From: 2-01-FULL-39-33 sp964361645
GTDB lineage: Bacteria > Patescibacteriota > Patescibacteriia > 2-01-FULL-39-33
Direction: 5' to 3'
DNA length: 64,000 nt
Assembly: GCA_964361645.1 (NCBI GenBank)
Contig: CAYIBK010000001.1
Coordinates: forward strand, 10,160 to 74,159
The position numbers and the translations under genes were made by a program. Below the pieces are notes generated by a model. That model was not told the origin of the DNA, searched no databases, and was given only the letters and a program-made list of their open reading frames with translations. Shown piece by piece: positions 40,582-50,010 of the stretch. How positions within the stretch are numbered: position 1 is the stretch's first letter; each line of letters opens with the position of its first letter.

Positions 40582-41682
40582 ATGAAAGTATTAATAATAT
40601 CAATTGATAAGGGTTTGTTGGGAGGTGACCAACTGGGGGATGTTATAGAACGCCACAAAAAATATGGTCAGTTTTGTAATTGTTTGGATATTATTGTTTT
40701 GTCTAAAAAGGGTTTTGCCAAATATCAAATATCTGATAAGGTGACGGCTTACCCCACTAATTCATATTGCAAATTAAAATATGGTTGTGATGCTTATAAT
40801 CTAGGTAAAAAACTTTTTAAAGAAAACGGATACGATTTAATTATTACCCAAACACCTTTTATTGATGGTTTAATCGGCTTATGTTTAAAAAATAAATTTA
40901 AGTCAAAATTATTAGTTCATTTCCATGGTGATTTTTGGAAAAATAACAAGTGGTTGCAAGAAAGCATTTTTAATTATCTTTTGTTACCATTGTCAAAATT
41001 AGTAGTTAAATACGCCGATGCTATTAGAGTTATGAGTAATGGCCAAAGGGAAAAAATAACTAAATCGGGGATTAGTGATAAAAAAGTTAGGGTTATTTCT
41101 ACCCCAGTTAATCTAAATAAGTATCTTAGTATTGATTATAAAGTTGATGGTAAAAATATCTTGCATATTGGCCGAGACGATGGGGTTAAGGATTATAATA
41201 CTTTAGTTAAAGCTTTTAAAATAGTTAAAGATAAAATTAGTGATGTTAATTTTATTCAAGCTGGGGCTAATAGCGAAATTAAAAAAGCCATGGCTAAAAA
41301 TAATTTTTTTGATATTGAGATCAAGGGCAGATTAAAACATAACGAGCTAACTGACTTGTATGATAATATCAATTTTCTAGTTTTATCATCAACTTCGGAA
41401 AGTTTCGGCAAAGTCTTAGTGGAGGCTAATGCTTCTGGTTTGCCGGTTGTTTCTACTGCTACTACTGGCGCTAAAGAAATTATTGATGAGGGCAAAAACG
41501 GTTTTCTAGTTCCCATTGGCAGTTATCAGAAATTAGCGGAAAAAATTATTTGGTTACTAGAAAATAAAGATGAAGCCAAAAAAATGGGTGATTATGGCCG
41601 TGAGATGGTTAAAGAAAGATATGGCGATAATGTAAGTAAAATAATTAGTTTTTGGAAAGATATAATTAATAATAATCTTTAA
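40582..41682 (+). CDS. Family 4 glycosyltransferase
   Basis: 366 residues; the ATG directly follows the previous stop. The N-terminal domain starts KVLIISIDKGLLGGDQLGDVIERHKKYG. The C-terminal donor-site region is SSTSESFGKVLVEANASGLPVVSTATTGAKEI. A conserved HFHGDFW lies near the domain boundary. Nothing unusual in composition. Donor and acceptor not predictable. Confidence 0.88.
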   Translation: MKVLIISIDKGLLGGDQLGDVIERHKKYGQFCNCLDIIVLSKKGFAKYQISDKVTAYPTNSYCKLKYGCDAYNLGKKLFKENGYDLIITQTPFIDGLIGLCLKNKFKSKLLVHFHGDFWKNNKWLQESIFNYLLLPLSKLVVKYADAIRVMSNGQREKITKSGISDKKVRVISTPVNLNKYLSIDYKVDGKNILHIGRDDGVKDYNTLVKAFKIVKDKISDVNFIQAGANSEIKKAMAKNNFFDIEIKGRLKHNELTDLYDNINFLVLSSTSESFGKVLVEANASGLPVVSTATTGAKEIIDEGKNGFLVPIGSYQKLAEKIIWLLENKDEAKKMGDYGREMVKERYGDNVSKIISFWKDIINNNL

Positions 41683-41686
41683 TTTT

Positions 41687-42391
41687 ATGAGAATCGGGAT
41701 GGTCATACCAGCTTATAATGAAGAACAACATATAGAAAATGTGGTTAAGGGTGTAAAAAATGTTTCTTTGATTGACACTGTTTATGTGGTTGATGATGGT
41801 TCTAATGATAAAACAGTTGAATTGGCCCAAAAAGCCGGGGCTGTAGTTATCAAGCATGAAACAAATATGGGTGTGGGCGCTGGTATTAGAGATGGTTTTA
41901 TTAAAGCCAAAGCTGACGGCATGGAAATTATCGCAGTGATGGGTGGCGATGATCAAGATCCGCCAGAACAAATTCCTAGAGTAGTAGAGCCGATTATAAG
42001 CGGCGACTACGATTTGGTGCAGGGATCAAGATGGCTTAAAGGTGGGGAGGTTGAAAATATTCCACTTTTTAGGAGGATTACTACTAGGGCTTATGGTATT
42101 TTTATCAGACTATTTACCGGTTTTCCCTTTACTGATGGTACCAATGGTTTTAGGGCTGTTAGAACATCCTTTCTTGATAAAGTTGATCTTAATCAGGAGT
42201 GGTTGAATCATTATGAATTAGAGCCATATTTACTTTGCCAAGCTGTTAGAATAAATAAGTCACGAGTTAAAGAAGTGCCAGTAACTAAGCGTTATTTTAA
42301 GGAAAAGGGGTACACTAAAATGGTACCACTACGTGATTGGTGGCGTATTTCCAAGCCGGTGATTTATTTGAGATTGGGGATTAAGAAATAA
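41687..42391 (+). CDS. Family 2 glycosyltransferase, dolichol/polyprenyl-phosphate mannosyltransferase-like
   Basis: 234 residues with the GT-A fold start RIGMVIPAYNEEQHIENVVKG, VVDDGSNDKT, the acidic metal-site stretch MGGDDQDPPEQIP and WLKGGEVENIPLFRRITT. It has no C-terminal membrane helices, unlike the related protein at 53186. Such enzymes load a sugar onto polyprenyl phosphate for use by membrane glycosyltransferases. Last gene before a bidirectional terminator. Confidence 0.87.
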   Translation: MRIGMVIPAYNEEQHIENVVKGVKNVSLIDTVYVVDDGSNDKTVELAQKAGAVVIKHETNMGVGAGIRDGFIKAKADGMEIIAVMGGDDQDPPEQIPRVVEPIISGDYDLVQGSRWLKGGEVENIPLFRRITTRAYGIFIRLFTGFPFTDGTNGFRAVRTSFLDKVDLNQEWLNHYELEPYLLCQAVRINKSRVKEVPVTKRYFKEKGYTKMVPLRDWWRISKPVIYLRLGIKK

Positions 42392-42400
42392 TTTTTTAAT

Positions 42401-42432
42401 AAAAAACAAGATGATCATCACCTTGTTTTTTT
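42401..42432. terminator. Bidirectional terminator between convergent transcripts
   Basis: AAAAAACAAG pairs with CTTGTTTTTT around an 11-base loop. Confidence 0.8.
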
Positions 42433-42443
42433 GTTTGAATATT

Positions 42444-42923
42444 TTAAGGATTGATTATCTTAGCTGGCACGCCAACTACAGTGGCTCCATTTGGCACATC
42501 CTTGGTTACTACCGCTCCAGCGCCAATAGTGGCATTTTCGCCAATAGTTACTCCACCCATAATAACCGCCCCACTGCCAATAGTAGCACCTCTTTTTACC
42601 AAAACTGGAGAAAGAGTCCAAGTCTTATTTAAAGTTTTTTCCATATTAGGATGTTTATCATTGATAAACATCACGCCGTGTCCGACAAAAACTTCATCCT
42701 CAATTGTTACGCTGCTGCAAATGAAGGTATGTGATTGGATGCGACATCTTTTCCCAATCTTAACATTGCGTTGTATCTCTACGAAAGTGCCGATTTGCGT
42801 CTCATTATCTATTTCACATTCGTATAAATTGACAAAATCATATATCCTAACATTTTCTCCAACTAAAACATCGCGAATATTTCTTTTGGGATCGCTAATG
42901 TTTAATTTTTCTTTTTCTGTCAT
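42444..42923 (-). CDS. Hexapeptide-repeat N-acetyltransferase, WbpD/WlbB-like
   Basis: 159 residues of left-handed beta-helix hexapeptide repeats (VLVGENVRIYDFVNLYECEI, TQIGTFVEIQRNVKIGKRCRI, AVIMGGVTIGENATIGAGAVV) ending VPNGATVVGVPAKII. The length and the NDKHPNM phrase fit the acetyltransferases that act on UDP-3-amino-3-deoxy-GlcNAc uronate (WbpD/WlbB). The start has AAGGAG 7 bases upstream. It is the second gene after a fused aminotransferase-dehydrogenase, which would supply its substrate. Confidence 0.82.
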   Translation of the reverse strand: MTEKEKLNISDPKRNIRDVLVGENVRIYDFVNLYECEIDNETQIGTFVEIQRNVKIGKRCRIQSHTFICSSVTIEDEVFVGHGVMFINDKHPNMEKTLNKTWTLSPVLVKRGATIGSGAVIMGGVTIGENATIGAGAVVTKDVPNGATVVGVPAKIINP

Positions 42924-42930
42924 AATTAAT

Positions 42931-42936
42931 CTCCTT
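42931..42936 (-). promoter_or_regulatory. Ribosome binding site of the acetyltransferase
   Basis: AAGGAG on the minus strand, 7 bases before the ATG at 42923. Confidence 0.75.
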
Positions 42937-42947
42937 TTAAAAGAACC

Positions 42948-45125
42948 TCATGATAAAGTTATTAACTGAGAATTATTATCCAATGATTCTTGCAGAGCTG
43001 ATAATACTTTAACAACTATTAAACCATTAAATCCGTCAGTTAATGGTTGTTTATTATTAATAACACAATCAATAAAATGATTTATCTCTTCCTTTAGTGG
43101 TTCTCTTTGGTCTATGGATGGAATAGAAATATCGCCATTGTTAATATTAATTTGATATTCGCCGAAAGTTACATCCCTAGTATTTTCTAAAACACTAGCA
43201 TTCTTATTGAAAATTTTTATTTTTTCTGATTGATTGACATCATCAAATAAAATCATTTTTTGAGCTCCAACAATAGTCATATCTCTGATTTTAATCGGAT
43301 CAATCCAACTAAAAACCATATTAGCTATAATATTATCAGGAAATTTTAGACTCACTGAAACCACATCATACATGCCTGGCTTGCCATTTTGTAAGAATGT
43401 CTCGCCTGAGGCGACCACAGATATTGGCATTTTATTTATAAAATACAAAACCATAGAAATATCATGCGGCGCCAAATCCCACATTACATTAATATCTTGT
43501 CTAATAGGGCCCAGATTTCGGCGTTGGAAATGTAAGTGTCGCAATTTTCCAATTTGTCCCTCATCAATAATTTTTTTAATATAATTAACCGCCGGGTTGA
43601 AAAGGAAAATATGTCCCACCATTAATTTAACTCCATTAGCTTGGGCTAAATCAACTAGTTCCTTGGCTTCTTCCACTTTATAGCACATAGGTTTTTCTAC
43701 AAAGACATGCTTTTTGGCTAAAATCGCTTCTTTGACAATCTGGTAATGAGTCTTGGTGGGAGTAGCCACAATCACCGCATCAATACTTTGGTCTCTTAAG
43801 ATATCATGGTAATCGCTAGTGGCAATAACTTGCGGATATTTTTCTTTTATTTTTTTTAGATTTACTTCGCTTAAATCAGCGCCATATTTTAGATGGCCGT
43901 TTTTAGATTCATTAATATCTCTGGCAAAATTTGGGCCCCAATAGCCATAACCAATCAAGCCAAAATTAATTGATTCTTTTTTGTTAACCGGATTGAATTG
44001 GAAATTATTATTGAATTGTTCTGTTTGATAGAATTTTTTAATCAAATCAGATACTGTTTCAATTTGTTCCAGACTTAGCTCGGCAAACATAGGCAAAGAG
44101 ATTATTTCTTGTGAGAGTTGTTCGGTTAGTTTAAAATCAGTTTTATTTAATTTAAGATCTGTGTAAGCTCCCAAAGAATAAATAGGAATAGGATAATGAA
44201 TACCAGCCTGGACGCCATTATCATTTATGTATTTTAAAAGCTCGTCTCTTTTTTGAGCTCTAATAACATATAAATGAAAAACATGGCGGTTTGATTCCTC
44301 AGGAATTCGGGGCAGGATTATTTCTTTTATATCCGACAGTTTTTGGTTGTATAATCTGGCATTATTTAATCGCTTATTATTCCAGTCGGGCAAATATTTA
44401 AGTTTGACATTTAAAATAGCTGCTTGGATGGTATCCATCCGATTATTATAACCGATAATATCATGATGATATTTTACTTTAGAGCCATAATTTCTCAGCA
44501 TTTTTACTTTTTCATAAATAGCTTCATCGGAAGTGACCACAGCGCCGGCATCGCCATAGGCACCCAAGTTTTTTCCAGGGTAAAAAGAAAAACAACCAAT
44601 ATCTCCATATGAGCCGGCTGGTTTATTTTTCCAGGTAGCACCATGGGCTTGGCAGGCGTCTTCGACTACTTTCAAATTATGTTTATTCGCTATGGATATT
44701 AATTTTTCCATATCCACCATGCGCCCGTATAAATGAACAGGAATAATAACTTTGGTTTTAGCGGTTATTTTAGACTCTAATTTATCCAAATCAAGGTTGA
44801 ATGTTATATGGTCAACATCGGCTAAAACTGGCGTGGCTCCGGTTTGGGAAACGGCAATGGCAGTCGCTATGAAAGTATTGGCTGGTATAATAACCTCATC
44901 TTTTGAGCTTATATCTAAAGCCTTCAAGGCTAGGCACAGGGCATCAGTGCCAGATGAAACGCCGACGCAGTATTTAGAATTGCAAAAACTGGCAAAATCT
45001 TCCTCAAACTTAGTCACTGGTTCGCCCAAGATAAAATTGGTTTTTTCTAAAACTCCGGATACAGCCTCGCTAATTTCGTTTTTTAGCGATTGGTATTGGG
45101 TTTTTAAGTCGACAAATGGAATCAT
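42948..45125 (-). CDS. Fused DegT/DnrJ/EryC1 aminotransferase and Gfo/Idh/MocA dehydrogenase
   Basis: 725 residues. Residues 1-370 are a complete PLP sugar aminotransferase starting MIPFVDLKTQYQSLKNEI, with EDACQAHGA (about 155-163) and the PLP lysine Lys185 in FYPGKNLGAYGDAG. After a short linker, residues 386-725 are a complete NAD-dependent oxidoreductase with GYGYWG (392-397) and EKP (477-479), followed by HDISM. These activities correspond to WbpE/WlbC and WbpB/WlbA, two steps from UDP-GlcNAcA to UDP-3-amino-GlcNAcA that are normally separate proteins. The acetyltransferase of the next step follows 24 bases downstream. No frameshift or stop is present at the junction, so the fusion appears genuine. 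Confidence 0.87.
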   Translation of the reverse strand: MIPFVDLKTQYQSLKNEISEAVSGVLEKTNFILGEPVTKFEEDFASFCNSKYCVGVSSGTDALCLALKALDISSKDEVIIPANTFIATAIAVSQTGATPVLADVDHITFNLDLDKLESKITAKTKVIIPVHLYGRMVDMEKLISIANKHNLKVVEDACQAHGATWKNKPAGSYGDIGCFSFYPGKNLGAYGDAGAVVTSDEAIYEKVKMLRNYGSKVKYHHDIIGYNNRMDTIQAAILNVKLKYLPDWNNKRLNNARLYNQKLSDIKEIILPRIPEESNRHVFHLYVIRAQKRDELLKYINDNGVQAGIHYPIPIYSLGAYTDLKLNKTDFKLTEQLSQEIISLPMFAELSLEQIETVSDLIKKFYQTEQFNNNFQFNPVNKKESINFGLIGYGYWGPNFARDINESKNGHLKYGADLSEVNLKKIKEKYPQVIATSDYHDILRDQSIDAVIVATPTKTHYQIVKEAILAKKHVFVEKPMCYKVEEAKELVDLAQANGVKLMVGHIFLFNPAVNYIKKIIDEGQIGKLRHLHFQRRNLGPIRQDINVMWDLAPHDISMVLYFINKMPISVVASGETFLQNGKPGMYDVVSVSLKFPDNIIANMVFSWIDPIKIRDMTIVGAQKMILFDDVNQSEKIKIFNKNASVLENTRDVTFGEYQININNGDISIPSIDQREPLKEEINHFIDCVINNKQPLTDGFNGLIVVKVLSALQESLDNNSQLITLS

Positions 45126-45305
45126 ATAAATGGTTGAATTTATCTTAATTTACTGGTAGTATTAAGTGGTAGTTATGATTTATTTTACTTGTAAAATAAG
45201 CCGAATATTTATTTATTTTTTAACTCGCTTATCTTACCATATCATTATTGCAAAATCAATAGGTGATAAATAACTAAAAATTTTGGTAAATTTTAAGCTC
45301 AATCT

Positions 45306-46442
45306 ATGACCATAAATTATTCAAAAATAATCAAATCATTTTATTTTTGGCTTTTTATCCTAGCTTTGGCCAATTTACTCTTGGCTTTTTTCTTTGTCCG
45401 CTATCCCCTGCAATTAAATGGCGATGCCCCATCTTATTTGGGAGCTATGAAGATTATTCAAGGTCAGGATTATGATCACAATCTTTATGGTGATGAAACA
45501 GAAAAAATGCTAAAAACCAGGATTCTGACCACTCCATTAATGCTTTATGCTTCTATTTTTACAGGTCAATTTGTGGGTGGCGAGTATAGTGGTATGTTTT
45601 TTATTAATTTGTTTTTTTATTTTTTAATTATTTGGGTTTTTTATGAATTAGTTAAAAATATTTATCAAAGTAATAAAATAGCTTTAATGGCCAGTGTTTT
45701 ATTTTTTACTAATTATTGTTTGATTAATTACGGACCCACCTATCGCACCGATATCGGTGGTTGGTTCTTTTTTATTTTAACTGTTTTATTAGCTGTTAAT
45801 TATTTTAAAACCAGTCAAAAAAAGTTTTTTTATCTAGCTATATTGTCTTCATCAATTGGTGTTTTATTTAAAGAGTATGGTGCCCTAGGTTTAATTACTT
45901 TAAGTGTTTTAATTTTGTTTTTACCATTAAATTTGTGGCAGAAAATAAAAGAATTAATTAAGACAGCCGTTTTATTTTTGATTATTCCTATTTTATATTA
46001 TATTTTTGTTTATTTAAATTTTGGCTTTTCTTACATTGACAGGTATTTGTATGCGGTTGATGCCACAATTTTAAATACGGCTGATCCGGGTATTAATTGG
46101 AGCATTTTTTTGCTGATCAAGGTTTTAGGTTGGTTGTTTTTGGCTGGTTGGCCGATTTTTCTTTATGGTTTATATCAGGAATATCAAAATCGTAATATTC
46201 AAAGAATTAAAATTTTATTAGCTCTTTTGCCGTCTTCAATTGCTTTTTTAGCTTGGCCTGGCCTTACTCAGAGAATTGCTTTTATTTTTGTGCCGCTTCT
46301 GGCTATGATTAGTGCGTATGGTTTATCAAAATTAAAAAATAAATATGTCATAATCTTGATTCTAATAATTTATACCATAATTAATTATTTAATTAGAAAT
46401 ACTTCTTTATCATGGGATTTATTAAAGATAATTAATTTTTAA
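45306..46442 (+). CDS. Polytopic membrane protein, probable GT-C-type glycosyltransferase
   Basis: 378 residues with about nine transmembrane segments starting at residue 12. The first extracytoplasmic loop has NGDAPSYLGAM near residue 39, where GT-C enzymes carry their catalytic acid. A conserved GPTYRTDIGGWFFF lies near 135. Membrane enzymes of this kind use polyprenyl-phosphate sugars outside the membrane. The assignment is tentative because no family signature beyond this could be read. It is the first gene after the divergent intergenic region at 45126-45305. Confidence 0.6.
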   Translation: MTINYSKIIKSFYFWLFILALANLLLAFFFVRYPLQLNGDAPSYLGAMKIIQGQDYDHNLYGDETEKMLKTRILTTPLMLYASIFTGQFVGGEYSGMFFINLFFYFLIIWVFYELVKNIYQSNKIALMASVLFFTNYCLINYGPTYRTDIGGWFFFILTVLLAVNYFKTSQKKFFYLAILSSSIGVLFKEYGALGLITLSVLILFLPLNLWQKIKELIKTAVLFLIIPILYYIFVYLNFGFSYIDRYLYAVDATILNTADPGINWSIFLLIKVLGWLFLAGWPIFLYGLYQEYQNRNIQRIKILLALLPSSIAFLAWPGLTQRIAFIFVPLLAMISAYGLSKLKNKYVIILILIIYTIINYLIRNTSLSWDLLKIINF

Positions 46443-46447
46443 TAATT

Positions 46448-47851
46448 ATGTTAGATGTCCTGTTAATAAATCCAACTTTATTTAAAAGGGAAAGTAATAT
46501 CTGGCAAAAGATTGATTCGTCTTTTCCTTCTTTAGGCATAGCTTCTATGGCCGCTTATGTCAGGTCTAAGGGATATTTAGTTAAGATTATTGATGCTCCG
46601 GCGGAAAAAATTTCAGTTGAGGGTTTTGAAAATTATTTAAAAAATAATTTAGAAAATTTTAGAGCCAAATATGTCGGCTTTACTGCTACTACCGCTGCTA
46701 TAAAGAATGCTTATGAAATGGCTAAAATTATAAAAGAGGTTTATCCAGAAACAAAAATTATTTTTGGCGGAGCTCATTGTGCGGCTTTGCCAGACGAGGT
46801 TATTTCTCAATCAGTAGTTGATCTAGTGGTTTGCGGGGAGGGAGAGATTACTCTTTATGAAATTTTAGCTGGCCAAGATTTATCAGAGATTAGGGGTATT
46901 ATTTATAAAAAAGATAATGAAGTTATCATTAATGTTCCTCGACCCAGAATAATGAATTTGGATGAATTACCATTTCCGGCTTATGATTTACTACCCATGG
47001 ACAAATATTATCCAGCCAAGGGCTCTTATAAGAAATTACCAGCCATTAGTATGTTAACTAGTCGTGGCTGTCCGGGGCGTTGCACCTTTTGTAATAAGAC
47101 TTTAGGCAATAATATGGTTTTTCGTTCGGCCAAATCCTTAATAGCAGAAATAAAAATGCTCCAAAATGATTTCGGCATCAAGCAAATAATGTTTTACGAC
47201 GATACTTTCACAACCCATAAAGAGAATGTTAAAGAATTCTGTGAGTTGTTACTGGAGAATAAAATAAATTTGTCTTGGTGCTGTTTCTCCAGGGTTGATT
47301 TTATAGATTTGGATCTTCTCAAGCTAATGAAAAAATCTGGCTGTCATCAGATTATGTATGGCATTGAAAGTGGTAATCAAAACGTTTTAAATTCTATTAA
47401 TAAAAATATTAAAATTGATCTGGTTAAAAAAATTGTTCAATTAACTAAGAAGGCCAAAATAGATGTGCGAGGTGCTTTTATGATTGGTAATCCAATAGAA
47501 ACTAAAGCGACCGTCTTAGAGACGCTTCATTTTGCTATTGAATTAAATCCGGAAATTGCTATTTTTAATATCACCACTCCTTATCCCGGTACCCAAATGT
47601 TTGAAGAGGCTAAAGCTCTGGATTTAATCATGACTTATAATTGGGATGATTATGACCTGTCAAAACCAGTTATGAAATTGCCAAATATAACTCAAGAAGA
47701 AATTTTACAGCTATATCATTATTGTTATAAAAAATATTATTTTCGTCCCAAGTATATTGTGATGAGATTAAGGAGATTATTTACTCATCCAGAGGAAATA
47801 AAATCATCTTTTAGTTCGCTGAATGCTGTTTTTTCTTTTTTAAAAAATTAA
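46448..47851 (+). CDS. B12-binding radical SAM protein 2
   Basis: 467 residues. The cobalamin-binding domain starts LDVLLINPTLF, with VGFTATTAAIKNAY and IIFGGAHCAALPDE. The cluster motif RGCPGRCTFC places Cys at 208, 212 and 215. YGIESGNQNVL and FMIGNPIET follow. It resembles the proteins at 39124, 50010 and 58742 in plan but is clearly a distinct paralogue. It is flanked by glycosyltransferases, and the substrate is unknown. Confidence 0.87.
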   Translation: MLDVLLINPTLFKRESNIWQKIDSSFPSLGIASMAAYVRSKGYLVKIIDAPAEKISVEGFENYLKNNLENFRAKYVGFTATTAAIKNAYEMAKIIKEVYPETKIIFGGAHCAALPDEVISQSVVDLVVCGEGEITLYEILAGQDLSEIRGIIYKKDNEVIINVPRPRIMNLDELPFPAYDLLPMDKYYPAKGSYKKLPAISMLTSRGCPGRCTFCNKTLGNNMVFRSAKSLIAEIKMLQNDFGIKQIMFYDDTFTTHKENVKEFCELLLENKINLSWCCFSRVDFIDLDLLKLMKKSGCHQIMYGIESGNQNVLNSINKNIKIDLVKKIVQLTKKAKIDVRGAFMIGNPIETKATVLETLHFAIELNPEIAIFNITTPYPGTQMFEEAKALDLIMTYNWDDYDLSKPVMKLPNITQEEILQLYHYCYKKYYFRPKYIVMRLRRLFTHPEEIKSSFSSLNAVFSFLKN

Positions 47852-47860
47852 TCCATAATT

Positions 47861-48901
47861 ATGAAATTATTAATGATCACCAGAAAAGTTGATAGAAATG
47901 ACGCTTTAGCCGGCTTTACTTGGAATTGGGTTAAAAAAATAGGGGAGAATTTAGATAAGCTTTATGTTATTTCTTGGCAATCTGGAGATGCTAGTGAGTT
48001 ACCGAATAATGTTGAAGTTATCTTTTTACCAGATCAGGGGAAAATAAAAAAAGTTTTTGTTTTATGGCATAAATTAATTAATATTTTACCTAAAGTAGAT
48101 GGCTTATTTTGTCATATGAATCCAGAATACACTATTTTATCAGCTCCACTGGCTAAAATTTTTGGCAAATACACAGTTAGTTGGTATACCCATAAGCAAG
48201 TTAATTGGCGCCGTCGTCTAATGGAATTGTTAGCTAATAGGATAATTACCGCCTCTTTATCTAGTTTTAGATACCCCTTGTTTCCTAAAAAAGTTGCTGT
48301 TATCGGACATGGTATTGATATAGATAAGTTTAAAAGTCTAAAATCTAAAGTTGAAAGTCAAGGAAATTTTAATATTGTTTCTGTTGGCCGTATTTCTCCA
48401 ACTAAGGATTACGAATCAATTATTAAAGCACTTGATATTTTAGGTGACAAGAGTATTAAATTAAAAATAATCGGCGATGTTATTTTAGAAGTTCAACGTC
48501 AGTATTTAAATAATTTAAAACAGATGGTAACAGCTATGAACCTAGAGGAACGGGTCGAATTTATTGGTTGGATTCCAAATCAAAATATGCCCGTCTATTA
48601 TCAACAAACAGATTTATTCATCAATATGAGCGGCACTGGCAGTGTTGATAAGGTGGTTTTGGAAGCGATGGCTTGTGGCTGTTTGGTTTTAACTTCCAAT
48701 GAGGCCTTTGAAACTATATTACCAAAAGAATTAATGGTAGAAAAAAATAACCCACATCAGCTAGCAGAAAAAATAAAGTGGCTTAAAGATTTATCAGATG
48801 ATGAAAAAAATAAAATGGAATTAGAATTAAGGCAGGAAGTGGTTGAAAACCATAATTTAGATAAGTTAGTTGTTAAAATAATAAATCAATTTAAAAAATG
48901 A
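47861..48901 (+). CDS. Family 4 glycosyltransferase
   Basis: 346 residues. The N-terminal part (KLLMITRKVDRNDALAGFTWNWVKKIG) is short. The C-terminal GT4 domain has GRISPTKDYESIIKALDIL, FIGWIPNQNMPVYY and MSGTGSVDKVVLEAMACGCLVLTSNEAF. It overlaps the next gene by 4 bases (ATGA), so the two are translationally coupled. Confidence 0.85.
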   Translation: MKLLMITRKVDRNDALAGFTWNWVKKIGENLDKLYVISWQSGDASELPNNVEVIFLPDQGKIKKVFVLWHKLINILPKVDGLFCHMNPEYTILSAPLAKIFGKYTVSWYTHKQVNWRRRLMELLANRIITASLSSFRYPLFPKKVAVIGHGIDIDKFKSLKSKVESQGNFNIVSVGRISPTKDYESIIKALDILGDKSIKLKIIGDVILEVQRQYLNNLKQMVTAMNLEERVEFIGWIPNQNMPVYYQQTDLFINMSGTGSVDKVVLEAMACGCLVLTSNEAFETILPKELMVEKNNPHQLAEKIKWLKDLSDDEKNKMELELRQEVVENHNLDKLVVKIINQFKK

Positions 48902-50010
48902 AGATAGGTTATTTCACTGATAATTTTCCACCTAGAATCGGGGGTGTGGCCACTTATAGTTTTGAATTGCCCTACTTTTTTAAGAAGATACATCCAGAGA
49001 TAGAAATAGAAGTTTTTGTTTTTGCTTCTGAAGCCAAATGGGAAAATATTGGGGACTTAAAAATAAACATTTTAAAAAAGAAATCAATCTTTAATTTAGC
49101 GTTTGATGTTTTTAGGATAATCAAAAATAATAAATTTGATATAGTTCATACTACCACCTTTTTCCCACTGGGTTTTTTTGTGGCCTTGTCTGCTAAATTG
49201 TTTGGCCTTAAATCTTATTTAACTGTTTATGGCACAGAAGTGGTTACTACTAAAGGCAGTTTTACTACTAAGATTATTCAGAGTTTAACTCTAAGCTTGG
49301 TTTATAAGATTTTAGCTTTTAGCAATTCAACTAAAAAATTAATGATGATCAGACATAAACTAGATCCAGAGAAGATTGAAGTGACCTATCCAGGTATTTC
49401 AACTTTAGAATTAAGTGAATCATATGATGTTAGAGAGAAATTTAAAATAAAATCTGATGATTTTGTGGTTTTATTTGTGGGTAGGTTAGTAGAAAGAAAA
49501 GGAGCTTTAGATTTAATTAAAGCTGTAGAACAATTGAAAGATAGTAAAGTAAAATTAATCTTAGTTGGCGGGGGTGACAAACAAATATTAGAAAATTATG
49601 CTAAGGACAATAATATACATGATCAGATTATTTTTACTGGAGCAGTTAAACGTGAAGAAATAATGAATTATTATCAATCAGCTCAAATTTTTTCCATGCC
49701 GTCATTTTTTGACGCTACTAAAGATGATGTTGAAGGTTTAGGCATAGTTTATTTGGAAGCGCAGATAAATGGTTTACCGGTTATTGGCACCAACAGTGGT
49801 GGCATACCAGAGGCCATAGCCAACAACAAATCGGGTTTTATAGTCGAACCCAGGGATATTAAAGCTTTGTCTAATAAAATAAAATTATTGAAAAACGATC
49901 ATGATTTATATCAGAAGATGAGCAAAGAAGCGGAGAATTTTGTCAAAGACAATTTCAATTGGCAGAAAAATATTAATCAGCATTTAGCTATTTACCAAAA
50001 TAAAAAATAA
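48898..50010 (+). CDS. Family 4 glycosyltransferase
   Basis: 370 residues. It starts KIGYFTDNFPPRIGGVATYS, a typical GT4 N-terminus. The donor-site domain has FVGRLVERKGALDLIKAVEQL, LVGGGDKQ, FFDATKDDVEGLGIVYLEA and GTNSGGIPEAIANNKSGFIV. Coupled on both sides (4-base and 1-base overlaps). Confidence 0.9.
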   Translation: MKIGYFTDNFPPRIGGVATYSFELPYFFKKIHPEIEIEVFVFASEAKWENIGDLKINILKKKSIFNLAFDVFRIIKNNKFDIVHTTTFFPLGFFVALSAKLFGLKSYLTVYGTEVVTTKGSFTTKIIQSLTLSLVYKILAFSNSTKKLMMIRHKLDPEKIEVTYPGISTLELSESYDVREKFKIKSDDFVVLFVGRLVERKGALDLIKAVEQLKDSKVKLILVGGGDKQILENYAKDNNIHDQIIFTGAVKREEIMNYYQSAQIFSMPSFFDATKDDVEGLGIVYLEAQINGLPVIGTNSGGIPEAIANNKSGFIVEPRDIKALSNKIKLLKNDHDLYQKMSKEAENFVKDNFNWQKNINQHLAIYQNKK

